Notes: generated by a model from the sequence alone, not told the origin. 64,000 nt of DNA from Archangium sp. (GCA_016792935.1 JAEUJS010000249.1:1-64000), one strand, 5' to 3'. Positions 42,539 through 51,347 are shown, numbered from the stretch's first letter. Numbers and translations: made by a program.

Positions 42539-43474
42539 TCAGTCGTCGGCCTTCGCGACGGTGACGGGAATCACCTTCCACGCGCCGGCGATGTCGTAGC
42601 CGGGAGGAATCGTTCCAATCGCCCAGCCCGGCGTCGTCACCTCGACGAACGAGTACTTCTTTCCGAACTTCTTTCCGGGCGCGCCGACGTTGATGCCCAG
42701 CGCCGCGTGGCCGAGGCTCGAGCCGAGCAGCACCACCGCGTCGACGCCCAGCTGCCGCAGAATCACCACCGCCAGCAGCGCCTTGCTGTCGCAGTCTCCG
42801 CTGCCGTCGGCGACGACGATGGTGGGCGGCAAGAGCCCGAACGCCGCGGTCTCCTCGGTCGGGAGCCGGTACTTGATGTTCTGCACGAACGAGATGACGA
42901 GCTCGCTCGCCTGGCGTTGATCGAGCCCCTCGGTTTCCATGCGGTGTTTGAAGAGCGCGGTGAGCGCCTGAATGTTCTCGCTGTTGTCGTTGCTGAGCGA
43001 ATCGAAGACGCAGTTCCACTCGCGGCCGCGGCACGCCTGCGGAGGCGCCCACGTGAAGCTCGTGCCTTTTCCCGGCAGGTACTGAAAACGGTCTGACAGG
43101 TCGGAGAAGTCGTCTTCCACCTGCCGATGCACTTCGCTCGACACGCCGTACTTCAACGAGAACGCGGTGAGCCGCTGACGCCACGCATAGCGGCGCGCTT
43201 GTTCGGCGCCGAGGTCGGTCGGCACCACCGCGACGCCGAGGTTGTTGCTCGGGCCGACGTCGGGCGCTTGCACCACTTGCTCCCAGTTGAGCGGGTCTTC
43301 CGCGCTCTCGAGCGCCGCGCTGACGATGCAGCAACAGAAGAGAAACGACGCGATGAGGAGACCGACGACGATCTTGAAGCAGCCACCTCCGCTCTTCTTC
43401 GGCGGAGGCGCCATCGGACGCACGGGTGGCGGGAGGGGCTGCATCGGCTGCCCTGGTCCCGCCGCCCACCTCAT
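42539..43474 (-). CDS. Transglutaminase-like membrane protein
   Basis: 311 aa. Proline-rich N-terminus (about 1-28), then a membrane helix (IVVGLLIASFLFCCCIVSAA) and a predicted periplasmic domain. Catalytic-triad hallmarks of the transglutaminase-like cysteine peptidase fold: GSGDCDSKALLAVVILRQLG (Cys) and GHAALGINV (His). A Tyr/Trp-rich acidic region precedes them. Its start overlaps the stop of the DUF350 gene (ATGA at 43471-43474), an operon signature. Probably acts on envelope peptides or proteins; not proven. Confidence 0.82.
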   Translation of the reverse strand: MRWAAGPGQPMQPLPPPVRPMAPPPKKSGGGCFKIVVGLLIASFLFCCCIVSAALESAEDPLNWEQVVQAPDVGPSNNLGVAVVPTDLGAEQARRYAWRQRLTAFSLKYGVSSEVHRQVEDDFSDLSDRFQYLPGKGTSFTWAPPQACRGREWNCVFDSLSNDNSENIQALTALFKHRMETEGLDQRQASELVISFVQNIKYRLPTEETAAFGLLPPTIVVADGSGDCDSKALLAVVILRQLGVDAVVLLGSSLGHAALGINVGAPGKKFGKKYSFVEVTTPGWAIGTIPPGYDIAGAWKVIPVTVAKADD

Positions 43475-44007
43475 GAAGCGGTGACTCCCACGCCCTCAGG
43501 GAGAGCAGGCAACGGAATCAAACCCGTGAGCAGCGCCTCGAGACCGGGCGCCGCCAACAACGCGAGCGTGACGAGAATCGCGCCGAGCACCAAGGCGGGT
43601 CCGATCTTCCCGGCGCGCACCGCGGCGACCTCGTCGATGCCCGGCGTGAGGCGGTTGAACAGAAAGACACCGAGCAGCAGCAGCGTCGCACCGAGTCCGA
43701 GCGCGAGGCCGATGTGCAGACCGCCCAGCAACAGCACGCGCGGCAAGGTCTTCAGGAATTCTCCGCGCAGCATGAAGAGGTCGATGGTGTCGAAGAGCGC
43801 GCTCAACACCTGCCGCACGAGGATGCCGAGCGAGAGCAACGCCGTGGCGTGGAGAATGCCGACCGCCGCGTTGTCTTCGAGCGGAGGTCCGTCGCCACGC
43901 GAGAGCACGCGCGTCAGCAGCTTCCAGGTGAGGAAGACGCCGAGGCCGCCGAGGCCGATGCCGATGAAGAGTTTGACTGCGCCTGCGCCGAGCAAGGCTC
44001 CATTCAT
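43471..44007 (-). CDS. DUF350 family membrane protein
   Basis: 178 aa with four to five hydrophobic helices. Conserved acidic/Asn loop PPLEDNAAVGILHATALLSL (about 41-60), typical of DUF350 (PF03994), a family often duplicated and linked to transglutaminase-like and glutathionylspermidine genes. Inner membrane. The downstream transglutaminase gene overlaps by 4 bp. A gap of 46 bp separates it from the ABM gene upstream. Confidence 0.85.
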   Translation of the reverse strand: MNGALLGAGAVKLFIGIGLGGLGVFLTWKLLTRVLSRGDGPPLEDNAAVGILHATALLSLGILVRQVLSALFDTIDLFMLRGEFLKTLPRVLLLGGLHIGLALGLGATLLLLGVFLFNRLTPGIDEVAAVRAGKIGPALVLGAILVTLALLAAPGLEALLTGLIPLPALPEGVGVTAS

Positions 44008-44053
44008 GAGCGGAAGGCTACCCGGTCCGGAGCGAAGCCCGCTGCGAATCAGC

Positions 44054-44728
44054 TCACCACTCGACCCACGCGCCCGGAGGCTGCGTCCAGATGCTCGTCG
44101 CGGGCGGCTCGGCGAACGCAGACATCAGCCCTCCCATCGTCTCGGTGTAGTGCGCCGCCATGCCCGCGGCGTCGAACCAGGTGTCCACCGCGAGAATCTC
44201 GATGAGGCCGTCTTTGCCGGGACCGTCCAGCTTCACGTACAGGTCGTGCGAGAGCTGTCCGCGCTGCCGGGCGGGGTTGATGAACTGCTGCTGGTGCGCG
44301 CGGAACGCCTCGATGGCGGCCTCGGGCGACTTCACCTTCGCGCGCAGCACCGCCGTGTAGCGCTCTGGCTTGCCCATCGGAGCGACGATGTTGAACGTGA
44401 GCGCTCCCTTCGCCGGCATGAACACCGCGGGCTCGCGCGTCTTGAAGATCTTCGCGCCGCCGCTCTGAACGGCGCCGTTGCTGAAGAACTTCTGAATCGC
44501 GTCCGGCGTCTGCCACACGTCGAGGATGAGCAGCTCGTCGTCCTTCGCGCCGTTGTTCGGTCCGCCCGCGCTCACGAACACCTTGTGCGACAGGTCTCCC
44601 ATCGAGCGCGCGAGCTTCACGCCCTCGGGGTCGCCGGCGGTCAGGTTGTGCGTCTCACGCGAGACGGCATGGTTGTTCCCCGCGGCCAGGGTGCCGCGAA
44701 TGCACAGCAAAACGTGTTCGAAGCTCAT
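44054..44728 (-). CDS. Two-domain dimeric alpha/beta-barrel (ABM-like) protein
   Basis: 224 aa from ATG at 44728, which has an AGTGAGGAAAAAC leader with a GAGG box. Both halves look like ferredoxin-like ABM folds: LTAGDPEGVKLARSMGDLSH with LLILDVWQTPDAIQKFFSNG in the first, LRAKVKSPEAAIEAFRAHQQ with ILAVDTWFDAAGMAAHYTET in the second. Members are small monooxygenases or binding proteins. It is divergent from an ECF sigma factor with 82 bp between starts and may be under its control. Substrate unknown. Confidence 0.8.
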   Translation of the reverse strand: MSFEHVLLCIRGTLAAGNNHAVSRETHNLTAGDPEGVKLARSMGDLSHKVFVSAGGPNNGAKDDELLILDVWQTPDAIQKFFSNGAVQSGGAKIFKTREPAVFMPAKGALTFNIVAPMGKPERYTAVLRAKVKSPEAAIEAFRAHQQQFINPARQRGQLSHDLYVKLDGPGKDGLIEILAVDTWFDAAGMAAHYTETMGGLMSAFAEPPATSIWTQPPGAWVEW

Positions 44729-44810
44729 GTGTTTTTCCTCACTGGTTGGTCTGCTGGTGTGAAGACCAGACACGCGGCGAAAACTCATCGGTGGTTGTAG
44801 AAGTCGCACC

Positions 44811-45767
44811 ATGACCGACGTGCTCGCGGCCGCGCAGGCGGGGAACAAGCAGGCGTTCGAACAACTCGTCGCTCCGTATCGCAGAGAGCTGCGCGCGCAC
44901 TGCTATCGAATGAGCGGCTCCACGCACGACGCAGAAGACTTGCTGCAGGACTCGCTGGTGAAGGCGTGGAAGGGCCTCGGCGGCTTCGAAGGTCGCTCGT
45001 CGCTGCGCGGCTGGCTGTATCGCGTGGCGACCTCGGCGTGTCTCAACGCGCTCGAGGCGAAGAAGAACCGTGCGCTGCCGAGTGACCTCTCAGGTGCGAG
45101 TGAGCCGTCGGCGTCGGTGGTGTCGTCGATGCAGCCCAACCCCGAGGTGCCGTGGCTCGAGCCCTGTCCCGATGAGTGGATTGAAGCGGAAGAGCAGTCT
45201 CCTGAAGCGCGCTACTCGCGGCGGCAGAGCGTGTCGTTGGCGTTCCTCACGGCGTTGCAGCGATTGCCTCCGCGTCAACGCGCGGTGTTGTTGTTGCGTG
45301 ACGTGCTCGGGTGGCAGGCGAGCGAGTGCGCTGAGTTGTTGGAACTGTCCGTCGCCGCGGTGAACTCCGCGCTGCAACGTGCGCGCGCGACGCTGGAAGA
45401 GAGCCGCGCGGTGCGCCCCGTCGCTCCTGATGACGAGACGACGCGCTCGCTGCTGAAGAAGTACATCGCTGCGTGGGAACGATCCGACGTCGGGATGCTC
45501 GTGCAGCTGCTCAAGGAAGACGCGGTGCTGACGATGCCTCCGATGCCGGTGTGGTTCTCGGGCGCGGCGAACATCGGCGCGTCGTTGTCCGCGATGGTCC
45601 TGGTGCCAGGGAGCGCGGGCACGTACCGCGTCGAGCTCACCGCGATGAATGGTCAACCGGCCTTGACGATGTTCCGCGATGGGGTGAAGGCCGCGGTGCA
45701 CGTCTTGACGCTTGACGGAGACCGCATCGCGCGGCTCGATGCGTTCCTCGAACCCGCAGCCAATTGA
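44811..45767 (+). CDS. ECF sigma factor with SnoaL-like C-terminal domain
   Basis: 318 aa, the length of the TIGR02960 (SigX5) type. Sigma region 2 is ELRAHCYRMSGSTHDAEDLL (about 25-44) and KAWKGLGGFEGRSSLRGWLY. Region 4 is FLTALQRLPPRQRAVLLLRD followed by LGWQASECAELLELSVAAVN (about 145-185). The C-terminal part (about 215-318) has a SnoaL-like fold (AAWERSDVGMLVQLLKEDAV). In related ECF41/SigJ groups the SnoaL domain modulates the sigma activity and targets lie nearby; the divergent ABM gene is the natural candidate. No anti-sigma gene is visible. Confidence 0.92.
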   Translation: MTDVLAAAQAGNKQAFEQLVAPYRRELRAHCYRMSGSTHDAEDLLQDSLVKAWKGLGGFEGRSSLRGWLYRVATSACLNALEAKKNRALPSDLSGASEPSASVVSSMQPNPEVPWLEPCPDEWIEAEEQSPEARYSRRQSVSLAFLTALQRLPPRQRAVLLLRDVLGWQASECAELLELSVAAVNSALQRARATLEESRAVRPVAPDDETTRSLLKKYIAAWERSDVGMLVQLLKEDAVLTMPPMPVWFSGAANIGASLSAMVLVPGSAGTYRVELTAMNGQPALTMFRDGVKAAVHVLTLDGDRIARLDAFLEPAAN

Positions 45768-45783
45768 CACGAGGAACTCCGCG

Positions 45784-46515
45784 ATGCCCACGACTCCGAA
45801 GGTGAAGGTCTCCGATTTCACGCGCGCCAGCCGTTCGTACGTCGAGACCGAGCTGAAGAAGGCCAACCTCGATGGGAACGCGAGCATCTCGCTGGCGGAA
45901 GCGGCGCGGCTGCCGAAGGACCTGCAGGACAACTTCGTGAAGCACGCCAGGGTGTCGGTCTCGAAGAAGACCTTCATCAGCGACTTCATGAAGAGCGTCA
46001 CCGACGGCGCGAAGAAGGCCGACGGCAACAAAGACGGCTACCTCACGTTGAGCGACGGCAAGAAGTTGCCTGAGGCCGTGCGCGACAACTTCAAGGCGTA
46101 CGTCGCGGCGACGAAAGACGTGTTCAATCAGGGCACGGGCGTGAACGTGAAGGACACCACGAAGGCGTCCACCATCGCGGCGCACCAGAGCGAGTACGGC
46201 GACGCGCGCGTCTCGTACAAAGACGCGTTCAAGAAGGCCATCGACGCGGTGCTGAAGTCGGAAGACGGTGAGACGCCGCGCGCGATTCTGAAGGAATTCG
46301 CGGAGCCGCCGATGACCAGGTCGCAGCTCGATGCCGAGATGAAGAAGATCTTCAAGGGCCTCGAGCTGCTGCCCGTCGGTGAAGCGAGCGAGTCAGGCGG
46401 CGAGCCGGGGAAAGATTGGATCTTCTCCGTCGACGCCGATGCGGGCAGCGATCACGGCTTCTGGGTCAGCGTGAGCCGCGAGACCGGTGAAGCGACGGTC
46501 AGCGGCTTCAACTGA
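45784..46515 (+). CDS. EF-hand domain protein
   Basis: 243 aa from ATG at 45784 with GAGGAACTCC upstream. Two EF-hand loops: NLDGNASISLAEA (about 29-41) and DGNKDGYLTLSDG (about 81-93), each in a helix-loop-helix. The C-terminal part forms a further alpha/beta domain ending DHGFWVSVSRETGEATVSGF. No signal peptide. It is convergent with the peptidoglycan-binding lysozyme gene (9 bp between the stops). It could be a calcium-responsive cytosolic protein or a secreted effector exported without a classical signal (inference). Confidence 0.82.
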   Translation: MPTTPKVKVSDFTRASRSYVETELKKANLDGNASISLAEAARLPKDLQDNFVKHARVSVSKKTFISDFMKSVTDGAKKADGNKDGYLTLSDGKKLPEAVRDNFKAYVAATKDVFNQGTGVNVKDTTKASTIAAHQSEYGDARVSYKDAFKKAIDAVLKSEDGETPRAILKEFAEPPMTRSQLDAEMKKIFKGLELLPVGEASESGGEPGKDWIFSVDADAGSDHGFWVSVSRETGEATVSGFN

Positions 46516-46523
46516 TCAGCAAG

Positions 46524-48047
46524 TCAGTGGATCACTTTGAGCGCGCGCCGGTAGTACGCCTGACGATCTGCCAAACCGTTGGTGCCGCCGTTGATTCGAC
46601 GCGTGACGCCGATGAAGTCGCCGCGGTCCGCGAGCGCGTTGAGCCCGCGGCTGCTCCAGAACCAGGTCGCGGTGCGGAAGCCGACTGACGGGCGCGCCGC
46701 CATCTTCGGGTGTGCCTCGAGCGGGAGTCCGAGCGCACGACCCGCAGCGCGGTAGTTCGCACGGCCGGTGAGCTGAATGGGGCCACGGCCCTTGTAGCGA
46801 ACGCCATCGCCGGGCTGCGTGTTGCCCAGGTCGAGCCGGCCTTCGTACGCCGCGCCGCTCGCGAGCTCTTCGAAGAACTTCAGCGAGCCGCTCTCGTGCG
46901 CGAGCTGCGCGATGAACATCGCCTTGCGCTGCCGGGTGTTGATGTTCGCCTCGGCCATCGCGCGATTGAGCAGCGGCAGGTACGCGCGCGCCTTCGACAT
47001 CGGCAGCGACGGCATGATGGCGTGCAGCTGCCCGAGCGTGACGCCCTTCGACAGCTTCTTCATCTTCGCGAGCTGGCCGGTGCCGATGGCGCCGTCGACC
47101 TTCATGTGCTGCTGGCGCTCGAACGCGCGCACGGCCTTCTCGGTGCGCTTGTCGAAGAGACCGTCGACCTTGCCGGGGTTGAAGCCGAGCTTCTTGAGGA
47201 GCTTCTCGCTCGCCTTCACCGCGCCGCTGCGCTCGTTGAGTCGCTGGGCCGGAGACGTGCCGCTCGTCGCTTCCATCCGCGCCTTGCGCAGCTCGCGCCA
47301 GGTCTTCGAGTCGACGACGCCAGTCGGCTCGAGCTTGCTGCGGCGTTGGAAGGCCTTGAGGGCGCCGGTGGTGCGCTCGTCGAACGTGCCGCTGACGCGC
47401 TGGGGGTCGAAGCCCGCCGCGCGCAGGTGCTGCTGAATGTTCGCGACGACGCGCGAGTGGTCTCCCTCGCGAACGCCGAGGCGCGAGGCGTCGAGCGTGG
47501 CGCGATCGAGCTGGCGCGACGCAGCGGTTTCCTTCACCCGGCGACGCTCGGGGGCATGTGACAGCGCGTTCGCTTCACGCGCGAGCACCTTGAGCGCGCC
47601 TTCACGAACGGAACCGAAGCCGTCCTTGAGTTCCTTCTGATCAGCGCGGAACGCCTTCACCGCTTCGGCGGTCTCGCGCGAGTAGATGCCGTCACGCTTG
47701 CCGACGGAGTAGCCGAGGCGCGCGAGCTGGTTCTCGAATTCAGCGATGCGCTTCGACTTCTCTCCGATGGAGATGAGCTTTCCCTTGCTGTCGGCCTTGC
47801 GCTCGATGGTGTGGTCGAGCTTCGCGCGCGTCGCGTCGTCGAGCGTACCGGTGGAAGGCAGCCCCCATGCGGTCTGGAATTCCTTGAGCGCGTTGGTGAA
47901 GGCGGCGGTGGCGCGGCCATCTACGGCGCCGGGGCTGAAGCCGAGCTTCTTGAGCTGGTTCTCAGCGCGCTTGATCTGTCCCGGGGTTGGCGGAAGCGGA
48001 GTCGTGGGCGGGAGCGGAACCGGAGACGGGAGCGCAGGACGGATCAT
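46524..48047 (-). CDS. Four-module peptidoglycan-binding protein with GH19 lysozyme domain
   Basis: 507 aa. The proline-rich start (about 1-25) is followed by four peptidoglycan-binding type 1 modules, each around LKKLGFSPGAVDG, LARLGYSVGKRDGI, LRAAGFDPQRVSG and LKKLGFNPGKVDGL. The C-terminal GH19 chitinase/endolysin domain has the catalytic Glu in AQLAHESGSLKFF (about residue 387) and the typical GRGPIQLTGRANYRAAG (about 420-436), ending in WFWSSRGLNALAD. It cleaves peptidoglycan or chitin-like beta-1,4 links. No secretion signal, so export would need another route (type VI or phage-like contexts use such domains), or it acts after lysis. Confidence 0.92.
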   Translation of the reverse strand: MIRPALPSPVPLPPTTPLPPTPGQIKRAENQLKKLGFSPGAVDGRATAAFTNALKEFQTAWGLPSTGTLDDATRAKLDHTIERKADSKGKLISIGEKSKRIAEFENQLARLGYSVGKRDGIYSRETAEAVKAFRADQKELKDGFGSVREGALKVLAREANALSHAPERRRVKETAASRQLDRATLDASRLGVREGDHSRVVANIQQHLRAAGFDPQRVSGTFDERTTGALKAFQRRSKLEPTGVVDSKTWRELRKARMEATSGTSPAQRLNERSGAVKASEKLLKKLGFNPGKVDGLFDKRTEKAVRAFERQQHMKVDGAIGTGQLAKMKKLSKGVTLGQLHAIMPSLPMSKARAYLPLLNRAMAEANINTRQRKAMFIAQLAHESGSLKFFEELASGAAYEGRLDLGNTQPGDGVRYKGRGPIQLTGRANYRAAGRALGLPLEAHPKMAARPSVGFRTATWFWSSRGLNALADRGDFIGVTRRINGGTNGLADRQAYYRRALKVIH

Positions 48048-48264
48048 GCTCGATGGTCGGCCTTCGCAGCGATCGAGAATCCGTGTGGGCCTGTAAAGCG
48101 CGCGCGCAGATTTGCGGGAATTTCGGCGGGAATTTCTGTGAGGAATTCACGAGCGCGGACGGGAGTGCGGGGCGGCGGACTCCACTCGGTTCTCGGCGGC
48201 GAAGAATCCGCTCGGAGAACTCGCGCGCGGGGTCTTGGCGGCGCCGGTGCAGCGCTGAGCGCGC

Positions 48265-49008
48265 ATGATCTACGTGATGGAGTTCGGCCCGCTCCGAGTG
48301 GCCGGCAGCAAGGGGAAGCAGTGGGTGGTCTTCTCGGTGGACCTCGCGCCGAAGGGCTTCAGCGTGTTGTTCACGCACATGGCGCCTGATCAGGCGACGG
48401 CGCGGCGAGCGATGTCGGTGCAGCTCGGAGTGCAGGAAGCGCGGAAGGTGCAGTGCTGCGAATCGCTCGGTCGCTTCGGCCAGGGGAGAGGGTGGCAGGT
48501 GGCGCGTGCTCCGTTGTCGGTGTGGCGGCATGCGGCGGTGATTCACGCGAGCCTGAAGCTGCGCGACGAGCTGGGGGAGTGCGCGTTCACGCCGGAGCTC
48601 GAAGAGCTGCTGCGCTCGAGCGCGTTGTTCCTGTTGGCGAAGCCATGGGAACGGCCGCTGGCGCAGTCGTGTCATCCGCTCGAGAGTGGGGAAATCGTCG
48701 GCTTGTTCGGAGCGAATGGAGTCCCGGGCATCGCGATCGTTCCGAGTCGTGAGGCGTTCGAGCGCGCGCAGAGTCGAGACCCGCGGTTGTCGGCGTTGCC
48801 CGACGCGGTGTTGGTCTCGGTGGTGCCGGACGATCGCGACGAGTTCACGAAGAACGCGTTCGGCCTTGGCTTCTCGTTGGGCGCGCTGCGACGCAGGGCG
48901 GGGAGGGCGGTGCAGTTGAGCTTCGACGACGCGCAGTTGGCGGCGGCCGTGCTGCGCGAGTTCGCGATGGGTCAGGTGCCCGCGCGCGAGGCCAGCCATG
49001 GACCGTGA
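48265..49008 (+). CDS. Hypothetical soluble protein upstream of an AbiEi-like gene
   Basis: 247 aa from ATG at 48265. No signal peptide, with alternating alpha/beta segments (FSVDLAPKGFSVLFTHMAPD near the start; ELEELLRSSALFLLAKPWER in the middle). Not recognised. Its stop overlaps the next gene's start by 11 bp (48998-49008), so the two are co-translated. The gap of 217 bp upstream (48048-48264) contains a repeated GCGGGAATTTC word (48115 and 48127) and no gene. Confidence 0.72.
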   Translation: MIYVMEFGPLRVAGSKGKQWVVFSVDLAPKGFSVLFTHMAPDQATARRAMSVQLGVQEARKVQCCESLGRFGQGRGWQVARAPLSVWRHAAVIHASLKLRDELGECAFTPELEELLRSSALFLLAKPWERPLAQSCHPLESGEIVGLFGANGVPGIAIVPSREAFERAQSRDPRLSALPDAVLVSVVPDDRDEFTKNAFGLGFSLGALRRRAGRAVQLSFDDAQLAAAVLREFAMGQVPAREASHGP

Positions 49009-49915
49009 GCTGGCGTTGTTGAGGCGCGCTGCGAATCAGGACGGGCTGATTACGAGAGCAGACGCGTTGAAGTTGGTGACGCGGCAGCAGCTCGAGACTC
49101 GTCTGCGCAAGAAGCGCTGGGACCAGGTCAGGCCACGCGTGTATCTGGTGACGGGTGCGCCGCGCACACGGTCGCAGGCGCTGCGTGCGATTTTCTTGTG
49201 GTTGAGGCGCGGTTTTGCCTTCTCACACTCGACCGCGGCGGCGCTGCTGAAGTTTCGCGGCTACAAGAACGAAGGCGACGTCGAACTCACGAGGACACGT
49301 CGCACGAGAGCGGCGCGTGGGCTGCGCATCCACTTCGCGCGTCGGCTTCCCAACGAGGACCTGACGGAAGTCGGAGAACTTCCTGTCACGAACGTCGAGC
49401 GCACGTTGGTCGAGGTCGCGGCGCGTGAGAAGAACCTGAAGGCGCTCGTCGACGATCTCTTGTCGAAGAAGAGAACGACGCTCGACAAGTTGCTGCTCGC
49501 GCTCATTCGTCTGAATCCTTCGGGCAGTTCTCCGTTGTGGCCGCTGGTCGATGCGTATCGAGGTGGCGAGGCTCCGACCGAAAGCGAGCTCGAGCGCCTG
49601 GTGCTTGAGGTGCTGACGAAGGCCGGGCTTCCGCTGCCGAAGAAGCAGAAGGCGCTTTACATCGCGGGCAAGTTGCGTCGACTGGACTTCATCTATGAGG
49701 AGTTCTCGATCGTGATTGAGGCCGATGGCTACATCACGCACTCGTCGACCGAAGCATTCGAATCGGACCGGACGCGGCAGAACGAGATGGTCGTGAGTGG
49801 ACTGATTCCGCTGCGATGGACCTGGCGGGCACTGACGCAGATGCCGAACACGCTGACGTCGCAGCTTCGACAACTCCTGATCAGTCGCGGCGCAGTTCTC
49901 CCGCCAGTCGTGTAA
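48998..49915 (+). CDS. AbiEi-like winged-helix plus DUF559-like nuclease-fold protein
   Basis: 305 aa. N-terminal 100 residues: winged-helix of the type IV toxin-antitoxin AbiEi kind (LRRAANQDGLITRADALKL, RKKRWDQVRPRVYLVTGAP). C-terminal: RRLDFIYEEFSIVIEADGYI (acidic active-site-like D and E) followed by DRTRQNEMVVSGLIPLRWTW, matching the DUF559/Vsr-like endonuclease fold. Members with this fusion are usually annotated as DUF559 or AbiEi antitoxin proteins of unknown role. It may act in phage defence or as a regulator. Overlaps the upstream gene by 11 bp; no toxin gene (AbiEii) is nearby. Confidence 0.82.
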   Translation: MDRELALLRRAANQDGLITRADALKLVTRQQLETRLRKKRWDQVRPRVYLVTGAPRTRSQALRAIFLWLRRGFAFSHSTAAALLKFRGYKNEGDVELTRTRRTRAARGLRIHFARRLPNEDLTEVGELPVTNVERTLVEVAAREKNLKALVDDLLSKKRTTLDKLLLALIRLNPSGSSPLWPLVDAYRGGEAPTESELERLVLEVLTKAGLPLPKKQKALYIAGKLRRLDFIYEEFSIVIEADGYITHSSTEAFESDRTRQNEMVVSGLIPLRWTWRALTQMPNTLTSQLRQLLISRGAVLPPVV

Positions 49916-49949
49916 CAAATCTGTTCATTAGGTCGGGATTTGTTGCACG

Positions 49950-50255
49950 CAGTGCGCGTGACAACCGAACACCACTCGTCCGAATGCCGCAGTTCTCTGA
50001 GGTCGAAGTGAACTGCGCGTTGCGTGCGCGGTACCAAACGTCGCGCGTGCCTCACGACCTCGCGCGAATTCTGATCAAGTGAACTGAACATTCCTGCTCG
50101 GTGCGAGGGGCACATTGGCCTCTCGTCAGTGCGCGAGACCACCGAACACCACTCGTCCCCAATGCCGCAGTTCTCTGAGGTCGAAGTGAACTGCGCGTTG
50201 CGTTCGCGGTGCCAAACGTCGCGCGTGTCTCTCGACCTCGCGCGAATTTCGATCA
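49950..50255. repeat. Imperfect 128-bp direct repeat
   Basis: Two copies, 49950-50077 and 50127-50255, about 92% identical with one single-base indel, separated by 49 bp of unrelated sequence. Together they almost fill the 343-bp gap between the DUF559-like gene and the FAD oxidoreductase. Each copy contains GCCGCAGTTCTCTGAGGTCG followed by conserved bases; a short frame MPQFSEVEVNCALR occurs in both. No obvious gene. It may be a small RNA locus, a decayed mobile element, or a duplicated peptide. Confidence 0.8.
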
Positions 50256-50258
50256 TCG

Positions 50259-51347
50259 TCACAACACGTACGACAACACGCGTCGGAACATCCCGGGGCT
50301 GCGAGCCAACGCGCCGACCGTCACCTTCCGCAGCGCCGGTCTCCGCGCCAACCACAGCAACGAATTCGCCAGGCGCGCGTACCGCACGAACGACTTCTCC
50401 GCCGCGGCCTCGTACGCGGCGAACGCCTCGACCGCGCCGCCCTTCGAAATCACCGCAGGCAGCACGTCCACCAGCGCCGCCGACGCCTCGAACGCCTGCG
50501 TCAGCCCCTCACCCGTAATCGCATCGACATACCCAGCCGCATCTCCGACCAACGCAAAGCGCGGAGCGACGCGCCTCTGAACGTGCTGCAGCAGCGGACC
50601 CGCCCCTCGTGACGCCGAATCGAATTCCGCGCCGCGCACGCGCTCTGCCAATTCCGGAAATCGCCCGAGCAGCGCATCGAAGGACGCGTCTTCCGACACG
50701 CCGCCCGCGTCCCACAAGAACGCGACCCCGACACGCTCCACTCCAGCCGGAGTCACATACGCCTCGACTCCATCGGAGAAGTGCACTTCGACGGTGTCCG
50801 CCCACGGGCGCACCTTCACGTGCCGCCGCACTCCAAACCGACGATGACGAGCCACCGGCCCCGCAAGCCCCTCGCGCTGCCGCGTCATCGAGTTCAGACC
50901 ATCGGCACCAATCAACACCGCACACAGCACGCGCGCTGAATCCGTCTCGAGTTCGATTCCCCCGTCGACGTGTCGATGCGCACGCACGCCCGTCTGCTCG
51001 TGGAGCACGACTCCGGCTTCGCGCGCGCGCGCCAACAACGCCGCCGACAACGCCAACCGCCGCACGCCCAGGCCACCAGGCTCGGGCAACACGCCGACTG
51101 CGCGCGTGCCGGTCTCCTGCACGTAGGTGATGGAACGAAACGGAGCCGACTCTGCGCGATCGAGAAACTTCAGCGCGCCCAGCCGCTCGAGCGCCGACAA
51201 CCCCGACGGCATCAGCCCCTCACCGCACGCCTTGTCGATGGGGAACACCTGCTTCTCGAACACGTGCACCGACAGCCCACGCAGTGCCGCACCGATGGCC
51301 GTCGCCAACCCTGCCGGCCCACCTCCGATGATGGCGACGTCGATCAT
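50259..51347 (-). CDS. FAD-dependent oxidoreductase, geranylgeranyl-reductase/SrsC type
   Basis: 362 aa from ATG at 51347. The FAD-binding Rossmann motif is DVAIIGGGPAGLATAIGAAL (residues 3-22), followed by CGEGLMPSGLSALERLG, LIGADGLNSMTR and a terminal ALVGDAAGYVDAITGEG. It is a flavoprotein monooxygenase or reductase in the family containing hydroxylases of alkylresorcinol pathways (SrsC). It shares the direction of the GNAT, ICMT-like and type III PKS genes and its start overlaps the GNAT stop (ATGA at 51344-51347). Likely a late tailoring step of a phenolic lipid. Confidence 0.88.
   Translation of the reverse strand: MIDVAIIGGGPAGLATAIGAALRGLSVHVFEKQVFPIDKACGEGLMPSGLSALERLGALKFLDRAESAPFRSITYVQETGTRAVGVLPEPGGLGVRRLALSAALLARAREAGVVLHEQTGVRAHRHVDGGIELETDSARVLCAVLIGADGLNSMTRQREGLAGPVARHRRFGVRRHVKVRPWADTVEVHFSDGVEAYVTPAGVERVGVAFLWDAGGVSEDASFDALLGRFPELAERVRGAEFDSASRGAGPLLQHVQRRVAPRFALVGDAAGYVDAITGEGLTQAFEASAALVDVLPAVISKGGAVEAFAAYEAAAEKSFVRYARLANSLLWLARRPALRKVTVGALARSPGMFRRVLSYVL

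Noticed and set aside
46524-48047. GH19 endolysin considered as a prophage marker
   Set aside because: No other phage genes, integrase or attachment sites are recognisable near it.
49950-50255. Direct repeat considered as a CRISPR array
   Set aside because: Only two long, diverged copies with a 49-bp spacer and no cas genes.
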